This document shows, in pieces, positions 7,034 to 14,764 of a stretch of 26,531 nt of DNA. The stretch spans positions 1 through 26,531 of the forward strand of contig DAOTHJ010000022.1 of NCBI GenBank assembly GCA_035447605.1. Reading direction: 5' to 3'. How positions within the stretch are numbered: position 1 is the stretch's first letter; each line of letters starts with the position of its first letter. The position numbers and the translations under genes were made by a program. The notes beneath the pieces were generated by a model. That model saw only the letters and a program-made list of their open reading frames with translations, did not search any database and was not told where the DNA came from. This stretch comes from UMGS1668 sp035447605. GTDB lineage: Bacteria > Bacillota > Clostridia > Oscillospirales > Ruminococcaceae.

Positions 7034-7936
7034 TTATAGCACAAGCTCGGTCGAAAAAACGATCACGGCATCCCCCTCGATCTGTACCAGCGCCGGGTGA
7101 CTATCCTGTTTTTTGACGGATACCTTCATGGTTCCGGTGCGCCCGATGGCCTCTCCCTGCATGGCCGTAAAGGAAAACGTGCCCTCATCCGGATTCTGAA
7201 AGAGGCCGTGCTGCACGAGATACGCCCCAAGTGGGCCGTTGGCGTTTCCTGTCACGGGGTCCTCCGGGATCCCAATGGCCGGGGCAAACATCCGTCCGTG
7301 GACGAGAATTTCCTCGCCCGGGTTCAGGGTGAACACATAGTAGCCGTTGCAGCCGATCTCCGCGCTGAGGCGGGCGAGCCGATCCATATTTGGATTCAGC
7401 CGATGGAGCATCTCGTTTGACCGGATACCGATCATCACTTTTGAATGTCCGGTTGAGGCGATGCAGACCGGGCAGTCCTCCCGAAGATCACAGATGGAGA
7501 TGCCGAGCCCCTCTGCAATCTTTTCAACCGCCGCATCTTGGAGCGGCTCTCCCACCGCAATCTGCCCCTGCGTCATCACGATGGAATAGTCGTCCCCTTT
7601 TCGCACGATGTGCACCGGCAGGATCCCGGCGCCCGTTTTCTGGATCACGGTTCCCGTCTCCAACTGCTTTTCCATTGCCCGCACATAATGGGCGGCGATG
7701 GTCGCATGGCCACAGATGGGGACCTCCCTTGTCGGCGTGAAAAACCGCACCTCCACGTCATACCTGCTGTCGGCGGAGGAAAAGAGAAAGGCGGTCTCCG
7801 AATGATTGAGCTCCCGGGCGATCTTCTGCATCTGCTGTTCACTAAGGCCGTCCGCGTCGGCGATCACTCCTGCGGGATTGCCGGATAATTTTTCTTTTGT
7901 GAAGGAATCCACCTGATATAAGCGATAAGGTTTCAT
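7034..7936 (-). CDS. PhzF family isomerase/epimerase-like protein
   Basis: A 300-residue protein of the PhzF/diaminopimelate-epimerase fold. It begins YQVDSFTKEKLSGNPAGV, has the conserved catalytic Glu in ELNHSETAFLF, RFFTPTREVPICGHATIAA in the first lobe, and RMFAPAIGIPEDPVTGNANG in the second. These are the family signatures. PhzF itself makes phenazines, but most relatives (E. coli YddE type) have no known substrate, and nothing nearby suggests one. I place the start at 7936 because GGGGG lies 8 nt before that ATG on the minus strand. The upstream ATG at 7951 has no ribosome site. It stands alone and is convergent with thrS. A perfect 10-bp inverted repeat lies upstream at 8048-8098. Confidence 0.9.
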   Translation of the reverse strand: MKPYRLYQVDSFTKEKLSGNPAGVIADADGLSEQQMQKIARELNHSETAFLFSSADSRYDVEVRFFTPTREVPICGHATIAAHYVRAMEKQLETGTVIQKTGAGILPVHIVRKGDDYSIVMTQGQIAVGEPLQDAAVEKIAEGLGISICDLREDCPVCIASTGHSKVMIGIRSNEMLHRLNPNMDRLARLSAEIGCNGYYVFTLNPGEEILVHGRMFAPAIGIPEDPVTGNANGPLGAYLVQHGLFQNPDEGTFSFTAMQGEAIGRTGTMKVSVKKQDSHPALVQIEGDAVIVFSTELVL

Positions 7937-8047
7937 CGTCTTTTCCCCCATGCATACCCGGATGCCGTACAGATGAGTTCGATCTGCCGTTTCGGCCGGC
8001 CGGTTTTTAGTTTATTCTTTTTTGCATTTTACCATACTTGGCCTTCT

Positions 8048-8098
8048 TTGGCCATCCTGTTTTATGCGCGGCCCCGGTAGCGTGTTCTGGATGGCCAA
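8048..8098. repeat. Perfect 10-bp inverted repeat upstream of the phzF-like gene
   Basis: TTGGCCATCC (8048-8057) and GGATGGCCAA (8089-8098) are perfect inverted copies separated by 31 nt. Further CTTGGCC copies lie at about 8037 and 8109. It could form a cruciform or hairpin, or be an operator for the phzF-like gene. No T-run follows either arm, so it is not a terminator. Confidence 0.6.
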
Positions 8099-8166
8099 GA
8101 GAGATCGCTTGGCCCGCTGAAAGCAGCTCATTCTATCCCCGCGGATAGGAAGACATGTAAGGAACG

Positions 8167-8650
8167 TTTTCCTGAATAAAAAAGCCGCCTGATGGTCAGA
8201 CGGCTTTTTGCGAGAAAGAAGAAAGTAACAGCTCAGAACCACCAGCCAAAATCGAATCCGGTGTTCGGATTTTCTTCCGTGGCGGAAGGCGTGCCGCTCG
8301 CCGTGCCGCCTGCGGCCTCACCGCGGACGACGAGGAACGGGGAAGCGCTCGTGACGGTGATGGTCGCTTCACCGCTCTTGTCGACGACGGCCGTGAAAAA
8401 TTCAAACGTTCCGTCGTCTTTTTTATGGATGATGGTGAGAGTGTCGCCGAGGTATTTGGCGTCGAGGTGAAAGATGATCTTCCACGGAGCGAAGCCTTTC
8501 ATCTCAATATCCCAACTGCCGATGACTTGAGCATCGCCGAGGCCGAGCGTGGCGGCGTATTCTTTCATTGCCTTATAGTCGCCCGAGAGGCGGCTCAGCT
8601 CCTCATAAGAAGTGATCTTTCCGGTGATGATGAGCTCGTCATCATCGTCA
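8167..8650 (-). repeat. Duplicated segment, copy A (C-terminal module plus terminator)
   Basis: From about GTTTTCCTGAATAAAA (8167) through the terminator, stop codon and C-terminal coding region to the Asp-codon run near 8650, this segment is nearly the same as 10228-10710 in the same orientation. The shared stretch includes the terminator loop TGATGGTCA and the coding end. It shows that the two secreted-protein genes arose by tandem duplication or are kept alike by gene conversion. Confidence 0.85.
8181..8210 (-). terminator. Terminator of the frameshifted secreted-protein gene
   Basis: On the minus strand AAAGCCGTCTGA pairs with TCAGGCGGCTTT around a 3-nt loop, with one mismatch, and is followed by a T-run. 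Runs of A and T on both sides make it potentially bidirectional. The same element is repeated at 10244-10275. Confidence 0.85.
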
Positions 8651-10011
8651 TTGTCGTCATCATGGCTTCTATTTACAGAGCTGGTGTCGAGCACGACCTC
8701 CGGGGGAGGCATTGAAAAAAGTAGAGAACCATGAATCATAGTAAATGTCGTCTCCGGATGCAAAGGTGGAAATGTGAAGGTCTTCGGTATCGGAAAATAC
8801 TGCGGGACAGTCTCCCACTTCAAGTTCTGTGCTGTTATAAAAATATTTTGTCTGTCCGTTTTCCACCACGGTTTTAATATACCCATCGGAATAATAAAGA
8901 GAAGCGACTCGGACAGTGCCGCCGGTGCGGACGGTCACACGGGGACCGAGCTCGATATCTTCCGCGACGATACCGTCTTCTTTGCCGGTTGCGGTGACGG
9001 AGCCTCCGGTGACCGTTAGGGTATGATAAGCATAAATTCCGAAGTAATGATCACTGCTTGCAGTGACATCGCCGCCGCTGATCGTTAGAGTGTCATAAGC
9101 ATAAATCCCAAAAGAATTTCCGCCGGCCGCGTCAACCGTTCCGCCGCTGATGGTTATGGCGCCGCTGTATGCATAAAGCCCGTAATTATCGCCTTCCGCT
9201 GTAACGCTGCCTCCCTCAATCGTGATCGCGCCGTATTGGGCGTAAATTCCATGACCGGTGCCGGTTGCGTTGACCGTACCGCCTTCAATCGTGATCGCAC
9301 CGGAGCGTGCGTAGATCCCATCCGGAATACCGTTTGCGGTGATGTCGCCTCCAGTGATTGTGAGGTCGGTATGAGCATAAATTCCATATCCATTGTTGCC
9401 GCTGGTATGAATCGTTCCGCCGCTGATCGTGAGGTGATCGCCGGAATAGATTCCGGTATAGCCACCGGTTGCGTTGATGGTTCCGCCGCTGATCGTCAGG
9501 GAGGAGCCACTTTCTGAGTCATAATTCCAGGAATCTATCGGATAATAAGCAAAGAGAGTCAGATCTCCGCTTTTGATATCGATCCCCGTGTAGCCGTTCA
9601 GAGATTCCAAAACGCCATAGGCGGTCAGGGAGCCGCTGCCTTGAATAGTGAGCTTCCCTTCGGAGTAGATTGCTTTGGAAGTGGGACAGTTACCCTCACC
9701 GGCACTGCCGATGACATTATTGCCCTGAGCTCAACGGTCAGATCGTTTTCGGAGACGATGCCCGAACTGGCGTTATATATGGGTTTTTCAAAATCGTTCA
9801 GCGTGAGGACGCCATCCCGGTACATGGCGACGTAAGAATCCGGCGTCGTGCCGACAATATCGGCGGGATCCGCATCCACAGTGGCGAGGTACTGACCGCT
9901 CAAAAGGGTCTTGCCGATGATTTCCACAGAATCATCGAGCGCCGCCGCGCCGACCGGGAGCAAAGTCAATACCATAATCAGGCAAATGACAAGAGAAAGT
10001 AACTTCTTCAT
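8233..10011 (-). pseudogene. Secreted beta-helix-repeat protein with PNTG tail, disrupted by two frameshifts
   Basis: Three consecutive open segments line up with the intact neighbour at 10299-11756. Segment 1 (10011 to about 9725) has a signal peptide, MKKLLSLVICLIMVLTLLPVG. Segment 2 (about 9722-8707) carries eight ~23-residue repeats of the type LTISGGTV-x-A-x-G-x-x-x-GIYA. Segment 3 (about 8700-8233) carries an Asp-rich hinge, a ~110-residue module starting SYEELSRLS, and the tail NPNTGFDFGWWF. The first shift is a missing G near 9723-9725 (AGGGC where the neighbour implies AGGGGC). The second is an extra base in the five-G run at 8702-8706. Segments 1 and 3 share a frame, so the two errors cancel. 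Restored length is about 592 residues. It could be a true pseudogene, a phase-variable gene or sequencing error. The promoter, ribosome site (GAGGGA) and terminator are intact. The ligand is unknown. Confidence 0.8.
8953..9499 (-). repeat. Eight tandem ~69-nt intragenic repeats
   Basis: The middle of the broken secreted-protein gene has eight units of 22-23 residues, each with the pattern (L/I)T(I/V)xGGxVxAxG followed by GIYA. The neighbouring paralog has only about three such units. The pattern suggests rungs of a right-handed beta-helix, and the copy-number difference suggests expansion or contraction by recombination. Confidence 0.8.
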
Positions 10012-10038
10012 GTTGATTCCCTCTTTTTTTTAATTTCC

Positions 10039-10067
10039 ATTATAAATCAATACGACGAAAGTATTAA
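10039..10067 (-). promoter_or_regulatory. Promoter of the frameshifted secreted-protein gene
   Basis: On the minus strand TATAAT (complement of 10039-10044) has TTAATA (complement of 10062-10067) 17 nt upstream. The predicted start is about 20 nt before the ATG at 10011, ahead of GAGGGA. The surrounding 10012-10100 is very AT-rich. Confidence 0.6.
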
Positions 10068-10227
10068 TTATCAAAAAATTTTGGAATTTATGGAAAGAGG
10101 TCTATAGTTTTCGCCGCGCTTTTCGAAAAAAGGCGGTTTTGGCACAGCCGTTTTCATAGAAAACAAAACGGGATTATATGAAGGCATTCTCTTTTAAAAA
10201 AACTGGAGGACGGAAAAGGATTCCGGC

Positions 10228-10710
10228 GCTGTTTTTCCGAATAAAAAAGCCGCCTGATGGTCAGAACGGCTTTTTGCGAGAAAGAAGAAAGTAACGGCTC
10301 AGAACCACCAGCCGAAATCGAATCCGGTGTTCGGATTCTCTTCCGTGACGGAAGTGCCGCTTGTTGCTGCACTACCCGCGGTCTCGCCGCGGACGACAAG
10401 GAACGGGGAAGCACTCGTGACGGTGATGGTCGCTTCGCCGCTGTTATCGACGACGGCCGTGAAAAATTCAAACGTTCCGTCGTCTTTTTTATGGATGATG
10501 GTGAGGGTATCGCCGAGGTATTTCGCGTCGAGGTGGAAGATGATTTTCCACGGGCCGAAGCCTTTCGTTTCAACATCCCAGGTGCCGATCACCTGAAAAT
10601 CGCCGAGGCCGAGTGTGTCGGCATATTCCTTCATGGCCTTATAGTCATTCGAGAGGCGGCTCAGTTCCTCGTAGGAAGTGACCTTTCCGGTGATGACGGG
10701 CTCGTCGTCA
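10228..10710 (-). repeat. Duplicated segment, copy B (C-terminal module plus terminator)
   Basis: The counterpart of 8167-8650 in the same orientation. Differences are mostly single substitutions, with one extra A in the terminator stem (AGAACGG versus AGACGG) and a few codon-length changes before the NPNTG tail. Confidence 0.85.
10244..10275 (-). terminator. Terminator of the intact secreted-protein gene
   Basis: AAAAAGCCG pairs with CGGCTTTTT, extended by CTGA/TCAG around a TGG loop with a small internal bulge, and followed on the minus strand by a T-run. It lies 24 nt after the stop codon of the 10299-11756 gene. Confidence 0.83.
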
Positions 10711-11756
10711 TCGTCGTCATCTCTGCTGCTTGCAGAGCGGGTGCGGAGCACGACTTTCGTGGAGGCATTGACAAAGCTGTCGCTGATGATCGAGAAATAG
10801 ACCTCATCGCTGTCGGAAAACGTAGAAGCATATCCGGATTCTTCCGCAGGAGCGCTTATCGCGCTTAAAAAAGCTTCTTCCGTGATCTCGGAAAAGTCAT
10901 TGCCCTCCGTGGTTCCTTCATAATATTTTGTCAGCCCGCCCTCCGTCTCGGTTTTGGCGTAGACGGCGCTGCCTTCAACATCGGTATAGACAACGGTTTT
11001 TCTGATGGTGCCGCCGGTGCGGACGGTCACACGGGAGCCGAGTTCCATATCTTTCACAAAGATGGCAGCGTTGCCGCCGTTCGCAGTGACATAGCCGCCG
11101 GTGACGGTCAGAGTCTTTCCCGCATAGATTCCGGTATCACTGCCGGATGTGGTAAGATTTCCGCCGCTGATCATGCCGTCGCTGCAATAGACTCCGATGT
11201 AGGTACCATCTGCGAGAATCGTGCCGCCGCTGATCGTCAGGAAGCGACCTTCTTCGAGGGAATTGTCATATGCGTCGATCGGGTATTGGGCATAAAGGGT
11301 CAAATCTCCGCTTTCAATATGAACTCCGTCGAAGCCGTTCAGCGCTTCATAACCGCCGTATGCCGTCAGGGAGCCGCTGCCTTGGATCGTAAGGGTTCCC
11401 TCAGAACAGATCGAGGCTGTGGAGGGACACTGGATTTCGCTGCCGATGACATTGTCACCTTTTAAAATAACAGTCAAATCTTGGCTGCAAAAAATTCCAT
11501 AACTAGAACCACCGCCGGAACAATCCGTGATTTCAAGATGATTCAGCGTGAGCACGCCATCCTGATACATGGCGACATAGGAAGCCGGCGTCGTTGCTCC
11601 GATTTCAGTGGGCGTGCCGCCGACAGAAGGAAGATAATACCCATTCATCAGATCGTCCCCGGCGATGCTGACGGTGCTGACATAGGCCGCCGCGCCGACC
11701 GGAAGCAAGGTAAGCACCATGAAAAGGCATACCACAAGAGATACCCATTTTTTCAT
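10299..11756 (-). CDS. Secreted surface protein with beta-helix-like repeats, Asp-rich hinge and PNTG tail
   Basis: 485 residues with no recognised enzyme domain. Residues 1-24 are a signal peptide (MKKWVSLVVCLFMVLTLLPVG, then AAA). Residues about 25-270 contain LTVILKGDN, LTIQGSGSLTAYGG and LTISGGTI-type segments that look like beta-helix rungs. A spacer rich in S, E and D follows, then a DDDDDD hinge near residue 350. The C-terminal module runs from SYEELSRLSNDYKAMKEY through FGPWKIIFHLDAKYLGDT and FEFFTAVVDNSGEATITV. It ends NPNTGFDFGWWF. NPNTG resembles a sortase-type PxTG signal but lacks the membrane span and basic tail. I chose the ATG at 11756: GAGG lies about 9 nt upstream, and the alternative GTG at 11804 lies upstream of the predicted transcription start. 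It is a single-gene unit next to a broken paralog. Export and carbohydrate or surface binding are inferences. Confidence 0.82.
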   Translation of the reverse strand: MKKWVSLVVCLFMVLTLLPVGAAAYVSTVSIAGDDLMNGYYLPSVGGTPTEIGATTPASYVAMYQDGVLTLNHLEITDCSGGGSSYGIFCSQDLTVILKGDNVIGSEIQCPSTASICSEGTLTIQGSGSLTAYGGYEALNGFDGVHIESGDLTLYAQYPIDAYDNSLEEGRFLTISGGTILADGTYIGVYCSDGMISGGNLTTSGSDTGIYAGKTLTVTGGYVTANGGNAAIFVKDMELGSRVTVRTGGTIRKTVVYTDVEGSAVYAKTETEGGLTKYYEGTTEGNDFSEITEEAFLSAISAPAEESGYASTFSDSDEVYFSIISDSFVNASTKVVLRTRSASSRDDDDDDEPVITGKVTSYEELSRLSNDYKAMKEYADTLGLGDFQVIGTWDVETKGFGPWKIIFHLDAKYLGDTLTIIHKKDDGTFEFFTAVVDNSGEATITVTSASPFLVVRGETAGSAATSGTSVTEENPNTGFDFGWWF

Positions 11757-11793
11757 TTTAAATTTCCTCTTTTTTTTCCTAAAATTCGCTTTT

Positions 11794-11822
11794 ATTATAC
11801 GCACTTTACTTTCTTAAGTCAA
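11794..11822 (-). promoter_or_regulatory. Strong sigma-A promoter of the intact secreted-protein gene
   Basis: On the minus strand TTGACT (complement of 11817-11822) and a perfect TATAAT (complement of 11794-11799) have a 17-nt spacer. Transcription would start near 11787, about 30 nt before the ATG at 11756, which also excludes the GTG at 11804 as a start. Confidence 0.85.
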
Positions 11823-11885
11823 CGGAAAACAACAACATTCACCAGAATAAGAGAAAAAGAGAAGAAATATTCGTTATTTAGACGA

Positions 11886-11909
11886 GCCCTCCTCCAAAGG
11901 GCGCTTTTT
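11886..11909 (+). terminator. Orphan terminator-like hairpin
   Basis: GCCCT (11886-11890) pairs with AGGGC (11898-11902), followed by GC and five T on the plus strand. No plus-strand gene ends before it. The rest of the 310-nt space 11823-12132 holds an AT-rich inverted repeat (TATAAT/ATTATA around 11988-12006) and the rny promoter. Confidence 0.4.
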
Positions 11910-12043
11910 GCATCCGCAAGCCGCTTTTTTCGGGGGAAGTACCGGAAAGATTTCACCAAAGACTTTTTTCTTTTCACGCAAATAAAATATAATATTGCAC
12001 ATTATATAAAGCGAAAGAAGTAGGAATCATTTTCACTTTTTTA

Positions 12044-12072
12044 TTGACAATGACAGATTCTTGTAATATATT
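12044..12072 (+). promoter_or_regulatory. Sigma-A promoter of rny
   Basis: TTGACA at 12044-12049 and TATATT at 12067-12072 with a 17-nt spacer. The leader to the rny start is about 55-60 nt. Confidence 0.8.
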
Positions 12073-12132
12073 AAATACAATATGTGTAATTATGCGCAGG
12101 CATAAGCCACATTTAACTTATAGAGAGGACAA

Positions 12133-13752
12133 TTGAATAGTATGGAATTTTTAGCGATTACCTCAAAGCTGGGGGTATTTGCCGGGCTTACCTCGGAGGA
12201 TATCCTTGCCTGTGTGATCATTGGCGGAATTGCTTTGCTAGTCGGAATTGGTATCGCCTTCCCCTTGGGCGTTTTGTATAGGCGCAAAGTCGCGGAAGCG
12301 GAACTTGGCTCCGCTGAGGAAGAAGCCAGAAGAATTGTCAACGATGCGATCAAAACAGCTGAAAGCAGGAAAAAGGAGGCTCTGGTCGAGGCAAAGGACG
12401 AAATTCACAAACTCCGCAGCGAGACGGAGAAGGAACTGAAAGACCGCCGCGCGGAAGTGCAGCGTCAGGAACACCGTCTCCAGCAAAAAGAGGAGTCTCT
12501 TGATAAAAAGATGGACAACCTCGATAAAAAAGAGGAGTCCCTGGCCGAAAAGCAGCAGGCTGCGGAGGAGCGCCTTGCTGAAGCGGAAGAAGTTAAAAAG
12601 AGTCAGTTTGATATGCTCGAAAAGATCAGCGGCTACACGACGGAGCAGGCGAAGACCCAACTCCTTCAGACCGTTGAACAGGAGCTTGCCCACGAAAAAG
12701 CGCTGCGCGTGATGCAGTATGAACAGCAGCTCAAGGATGAGCAGGAAGATAAAGCCCGCGAGATTCTCAGCGCCGCGGTCAGCAGATGTGCGCCGGATTA
12801 TGTGGCGGAGGCCACGGTATCCGTCGTTCCGCTGCCCAACGACGAGATGAAGGGCCGCATCATCGGCCGTGAAGGCCGCAACATCCGCGCCCTCGAGACG
12901 CTGACCGGCGTCGATCTGATCATCGACGATACGCCGGAAGCCATCACGCTGTCGAGCTTCGATCCTGTCCGCCGCGAGATCGCGCGTCTCTCGCTTGAGA
13001 AGCTGATCCAGGACGGACGCATCCATCCCGCGAGAATCGAAGAGACGGTCGAGAAGGCCAGAAAAGAAGTCGACGCGAAGATCAAGCAGGACGGCGAAAA
13101 AGCCGTGCTCGAGTGCGGCGTCCATGGATTGGCACCGGAGCTTGTGCGCCTGCTCGGCAGAATGCGTTATCGTACAAGCTATGGCCAGAACGTGCTTGCC
13201 CACTCGATTGAAGTGGCGGAACTCTCCGGCATGCTCGCCTCCGAGATCGGCGGCGTCGATGTGGCCATGGCCACCAGAGCCGGTTTGCTGCACGATATCG
13301 GCAAAGCCCTCACGCATGAAATCGAGGGCAGCCATGTGAGCATCGGCGTTGACGTGGCAAAGAAGTACAAAGAGCCGCAGGACGTCATCCATGCCATCGA
13401 GGCGCATCACAACGACGTCGAGCCGCACACCACCATCGCATGGATCGTGCAGGCCGCGGATGCCATTTCCGCCGCCCGCCCCGGCGCCAGAAGAGAGAAC
13501 CTCGAGAATTACATCAAACGTCTCGAGAAGCTCGAAGAGATCGCCAATTCCTTTGACGGCGTCGATTCCTGCTATGCCATTCAGGCCGGACGCGAGGTTC
13601 GGATTCTCGTCAAGCCGGAGCTTATCTCCGACGACGACATGGTGCTCATTGCCCACGAAATTGCCCAGAAGATCGAGACCGATCTCGACTATCCCGGCCA
13701 GATCAAGGTGCACCTTGTCCGCGAGAGCCGCGCGGTCGATTACGCGAAATAA
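12133..13752 (+). CDS. rny: Ribonuclease Y
   Basis: This 539-residue membrane-anchored endoribonuclease starts bulk mRNA decay in Firmicutes. An N-terminal membrane segment (about residues 25-48, ILACVIIGGIALLVGIG) is followed by a long charged coiled coil (about 52-210). The KH domain has GRIIGREGRNIR at 241-252. The HD domain has His357 (AHSIEVAELSG), the HD pair at 387-388 (LLHDIGKA) and EAHH at 423-426. All catalytic positions are present and the length is typical. The start is uncertain. TTG at 12133 is 4 nt after GAGAGG, and ATG at 12142 is 13 nt after it; the two differ by three residues (MNS). Transcription is from its own promoter at 12044, diverging from the secreted-protein genes. 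A terminator lies at 13799-13843. Confidence 0.96.
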   Translation: MNSMEFLAITSKLGVFAGLTSEDILACVIIGGIALLVGIGIAFPLGVLYRRKVAEAELGSAEEEARRIVNDAIKTAESRKKEALVEAKDEIHKLRSETEKELKDRRAEVQRQEHRLQQKEESLDKKMDNLDKKEESLAEKQQAAEERLAEAEEVKKSQFDMLEKISGYTTEQAKTQLLQTVEQELAHEKALRVMQYEQQLKDEQEDKAREILSAAVSRCAPDYVAEATVSVVPLPNDEMKGRIIGREGRNIRALETLTGVDLIIDDTPEAITLSSFDPVRREIARLSLEKLIQDGRIHPARIEETVEKARKEVDAKIKQDGEKAVLECGVHGLAPELVRLLGRMRYRTSYGQNVLAHSIEVAELSGMLASEIGGVDVAMATRAGLLHDIGKALTHEIEGSHVSIGVDVAKKYKEPQDVIHAIEAHHNDVEPHTTIAWIVQAADAISAARPGARRENLENYIKRLEKLEEIANSFDGVDSCYAIQAGREVRILVKPELISDDDMVLIAHEIAQKIETDLDYPGQIKVHLVRESRAVDYAK

Positions 13753-13798
13753 AATGGCGCGGGGCGAAAGCCCTGCGAATGAAATTGGATGTTTTGAG

Positions 13799-13843
13799 CC
13801 GGTTTTCGTGCCCTTCCGGGCCGGGAACCGGTTTTCTTTTTTT
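13799..13843 (+). terminator. Intrinsic terminator after rny
   Basis: CCGGTT (13799-13804) pairs with AACCGG (13826-13831) and encloses a small GCCC/GGGC hairpin. TTTTCTTTTTTT follows. A separate GC-rich hairpin with a GAAA loop lies just before it at about 13758-13776. Confidence 0.75.
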
Positions 13844-13903
13844 ACGGAAAAGGGGAAGTCTGCCTCTCCGGCGGCGCGGAAAAACAGCCTCTTTACCAAA
13901 CAA

Positions 13904-13936
13904 AAATGCCGGAGAACCGGTGATCCTCCGGTATTT
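13904..13936. other. Long hairpin between rny and the amidase gene
   Basis: AAATGCCGGAG (13904-13914) pairs with CTCCGGTATTT (13926-13936) over 11 bp with one wobble. The T-run follows only on the minus strand, where no gene ends, so its role (processing, stability, or termination of antisense transcripts) is unclear. Confidence 0.55.
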
Positions 13937-13999
13937 CATACCCAAAAAGGCGGCGCTTCGCATAGAATGAGGTGAAAAAACCTGATTTGGGAGGGCACC

Positions 14000-14710
14000 A
14001 TGATTCTGCGAAATAAAGAATACGACCGGGCGAAGGCTGTCGAATACGCCCACCGGTGGGCGTATTTTCGCAATCCGGCTTATTATGATTTTTCCGCCAT
14101 CGGCGGAGACTGCACCAACTACGCCTCGCAGTGCATTTTTGCCGGAAGCGGGGTGATGAATTTCACGCCGACTTTCGGGTGGTACTACATCGACATCAAC
14201 GACCGGGCGCCTGCCTGGACCGGCGTCAAGTACCTCTACAATTTTCTCGTCAACAATACCGGAGCCGGCCCGTACGGCAGGGAAGTGTCGATCTCGGAGG
14301 TGCGGCCGGGTGACGTCTGTCAGCTCATCATCGACGAAGCGGACTGGCAGCACACGCCGGTCATCATCGCCGTCGGCCGCAACGCAAGGACCTATTCCAA
14401 TATCTGGGTGGCCGCTCATTCCTACGACTGTGATTGCCGGCCGCTCTCAAGCTACGCCATCAAAGAGGTTCGCTTTATCCATATCGACGGCGTCCGGGAG
14501 ATTGTAGGCGCCAATATGAAGAATGCCGGCGAAGCCCCCGGCGTGGGAACCGCGATGCCCGGGGCCGGAACCCCGGCGATCCCCGCACCGCCTTCCGGGC
14601 CCGGGACAACTCCGACCGCGCCGCTTTCCGGTCCCGGGACGACTCCGACCGCACCGCCTTCCGGTCCCGGGACGGCTCCGACCGCACCGCCTTCCGGTCC
14701 GCAGAGATAA
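14000..14710 (+). CDS. Amidase_6-like (putative amidase domain) protein with Pro-rich repeat tail
   Basis: 236 residues. Residues about 5-165 match the putative amidase (Amidase_6) pattern: YDRAKAVEYAHRWAY, then the catalytic-type Cys in GGDCTNYASQC, GWYY, RPGDVCQLI and a His in QHTPVIIAVG and AAHSYD. This is an NlpC/P60- or CHAP-like Cys-His hydrolase fold expected to cut peptidoglycan-type amide bonds. Residues about 180-236 are a low-complexity tail of PSGPGTTPTAP repeats ending PSGPQR. There is no N-terminal signal peptide or membrane segment, which is odd for a wall enzyme. It may act on spore or intracellular substrates or be released by lysis. GGGAGGG lies 4 nt before the ATG at 14000. 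It is a single gene with a terminator at 14731-14764. The exact substrate is unknown. Confidence 0.82.
   Translation: MILRNKEYDRAKAVEYAHRWAYFRNPAYYDFSAIGGDCTNYASQCIFAGSGVMNFTPTFGWYYIDINDRAPAWTGVKYLYNFLVNNTGAGPYGREVSISEVRPGDVCQLIIDEADWQHTPVIIAVGRNARTYSNIWVAAHSYDCDCRPLSSYAIKEVRFIHIDGVREIVGANMKNAGEAPGVGTAMPGAGTPAIPAPPSGPGTTPTAPLSGPGTTPTAPPSGPGTAPTAPPSGPQR
14591..14705 (+). repeat. 33-bp tandem repeat in the amidase tail
   Basis: Three full units (14591-14623, 14624-14656, 14657-14689) and a half unit each encode PSGPGTTPTAP or a close variant. The units differ at only a few bases. The 11-codon period keeps the frame, so copy number can change without breaking the protein. Confidence 0.93.
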
Positions 14711-14730
14711 ACCGACTGATAAAAGCCGCA

Positions 14731-14764
14731 AAAAAGGCCCCGGCAGTATGCCGGGACCTTTTTA
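14731..14764 (+). terminator. Intrinsic terminator between the amidase gene and glgP
   Basis: AAAAAAGGCCCCGGC pairs with GCCGGGACCTTTTT around AGTAT, with one bulge. Flanking A and T runs allow it to work on both strands, so it can serve the convergent glgP as well. Confidence 0.87.

Noticed and set aside
11988..12006. A second rny promoter at the TATAAT of an AT-rich inverted repeat
   Set aside because: No acceptable -35 box lies 16-18 nt upstream, and the promoter at 12044-12072 fits much better.
12238..13899. A 553-codon minus-strand open frame opposite rny
   Set aside because: Antisense shadow of RNase Y; no start signal and no recognisable domain.
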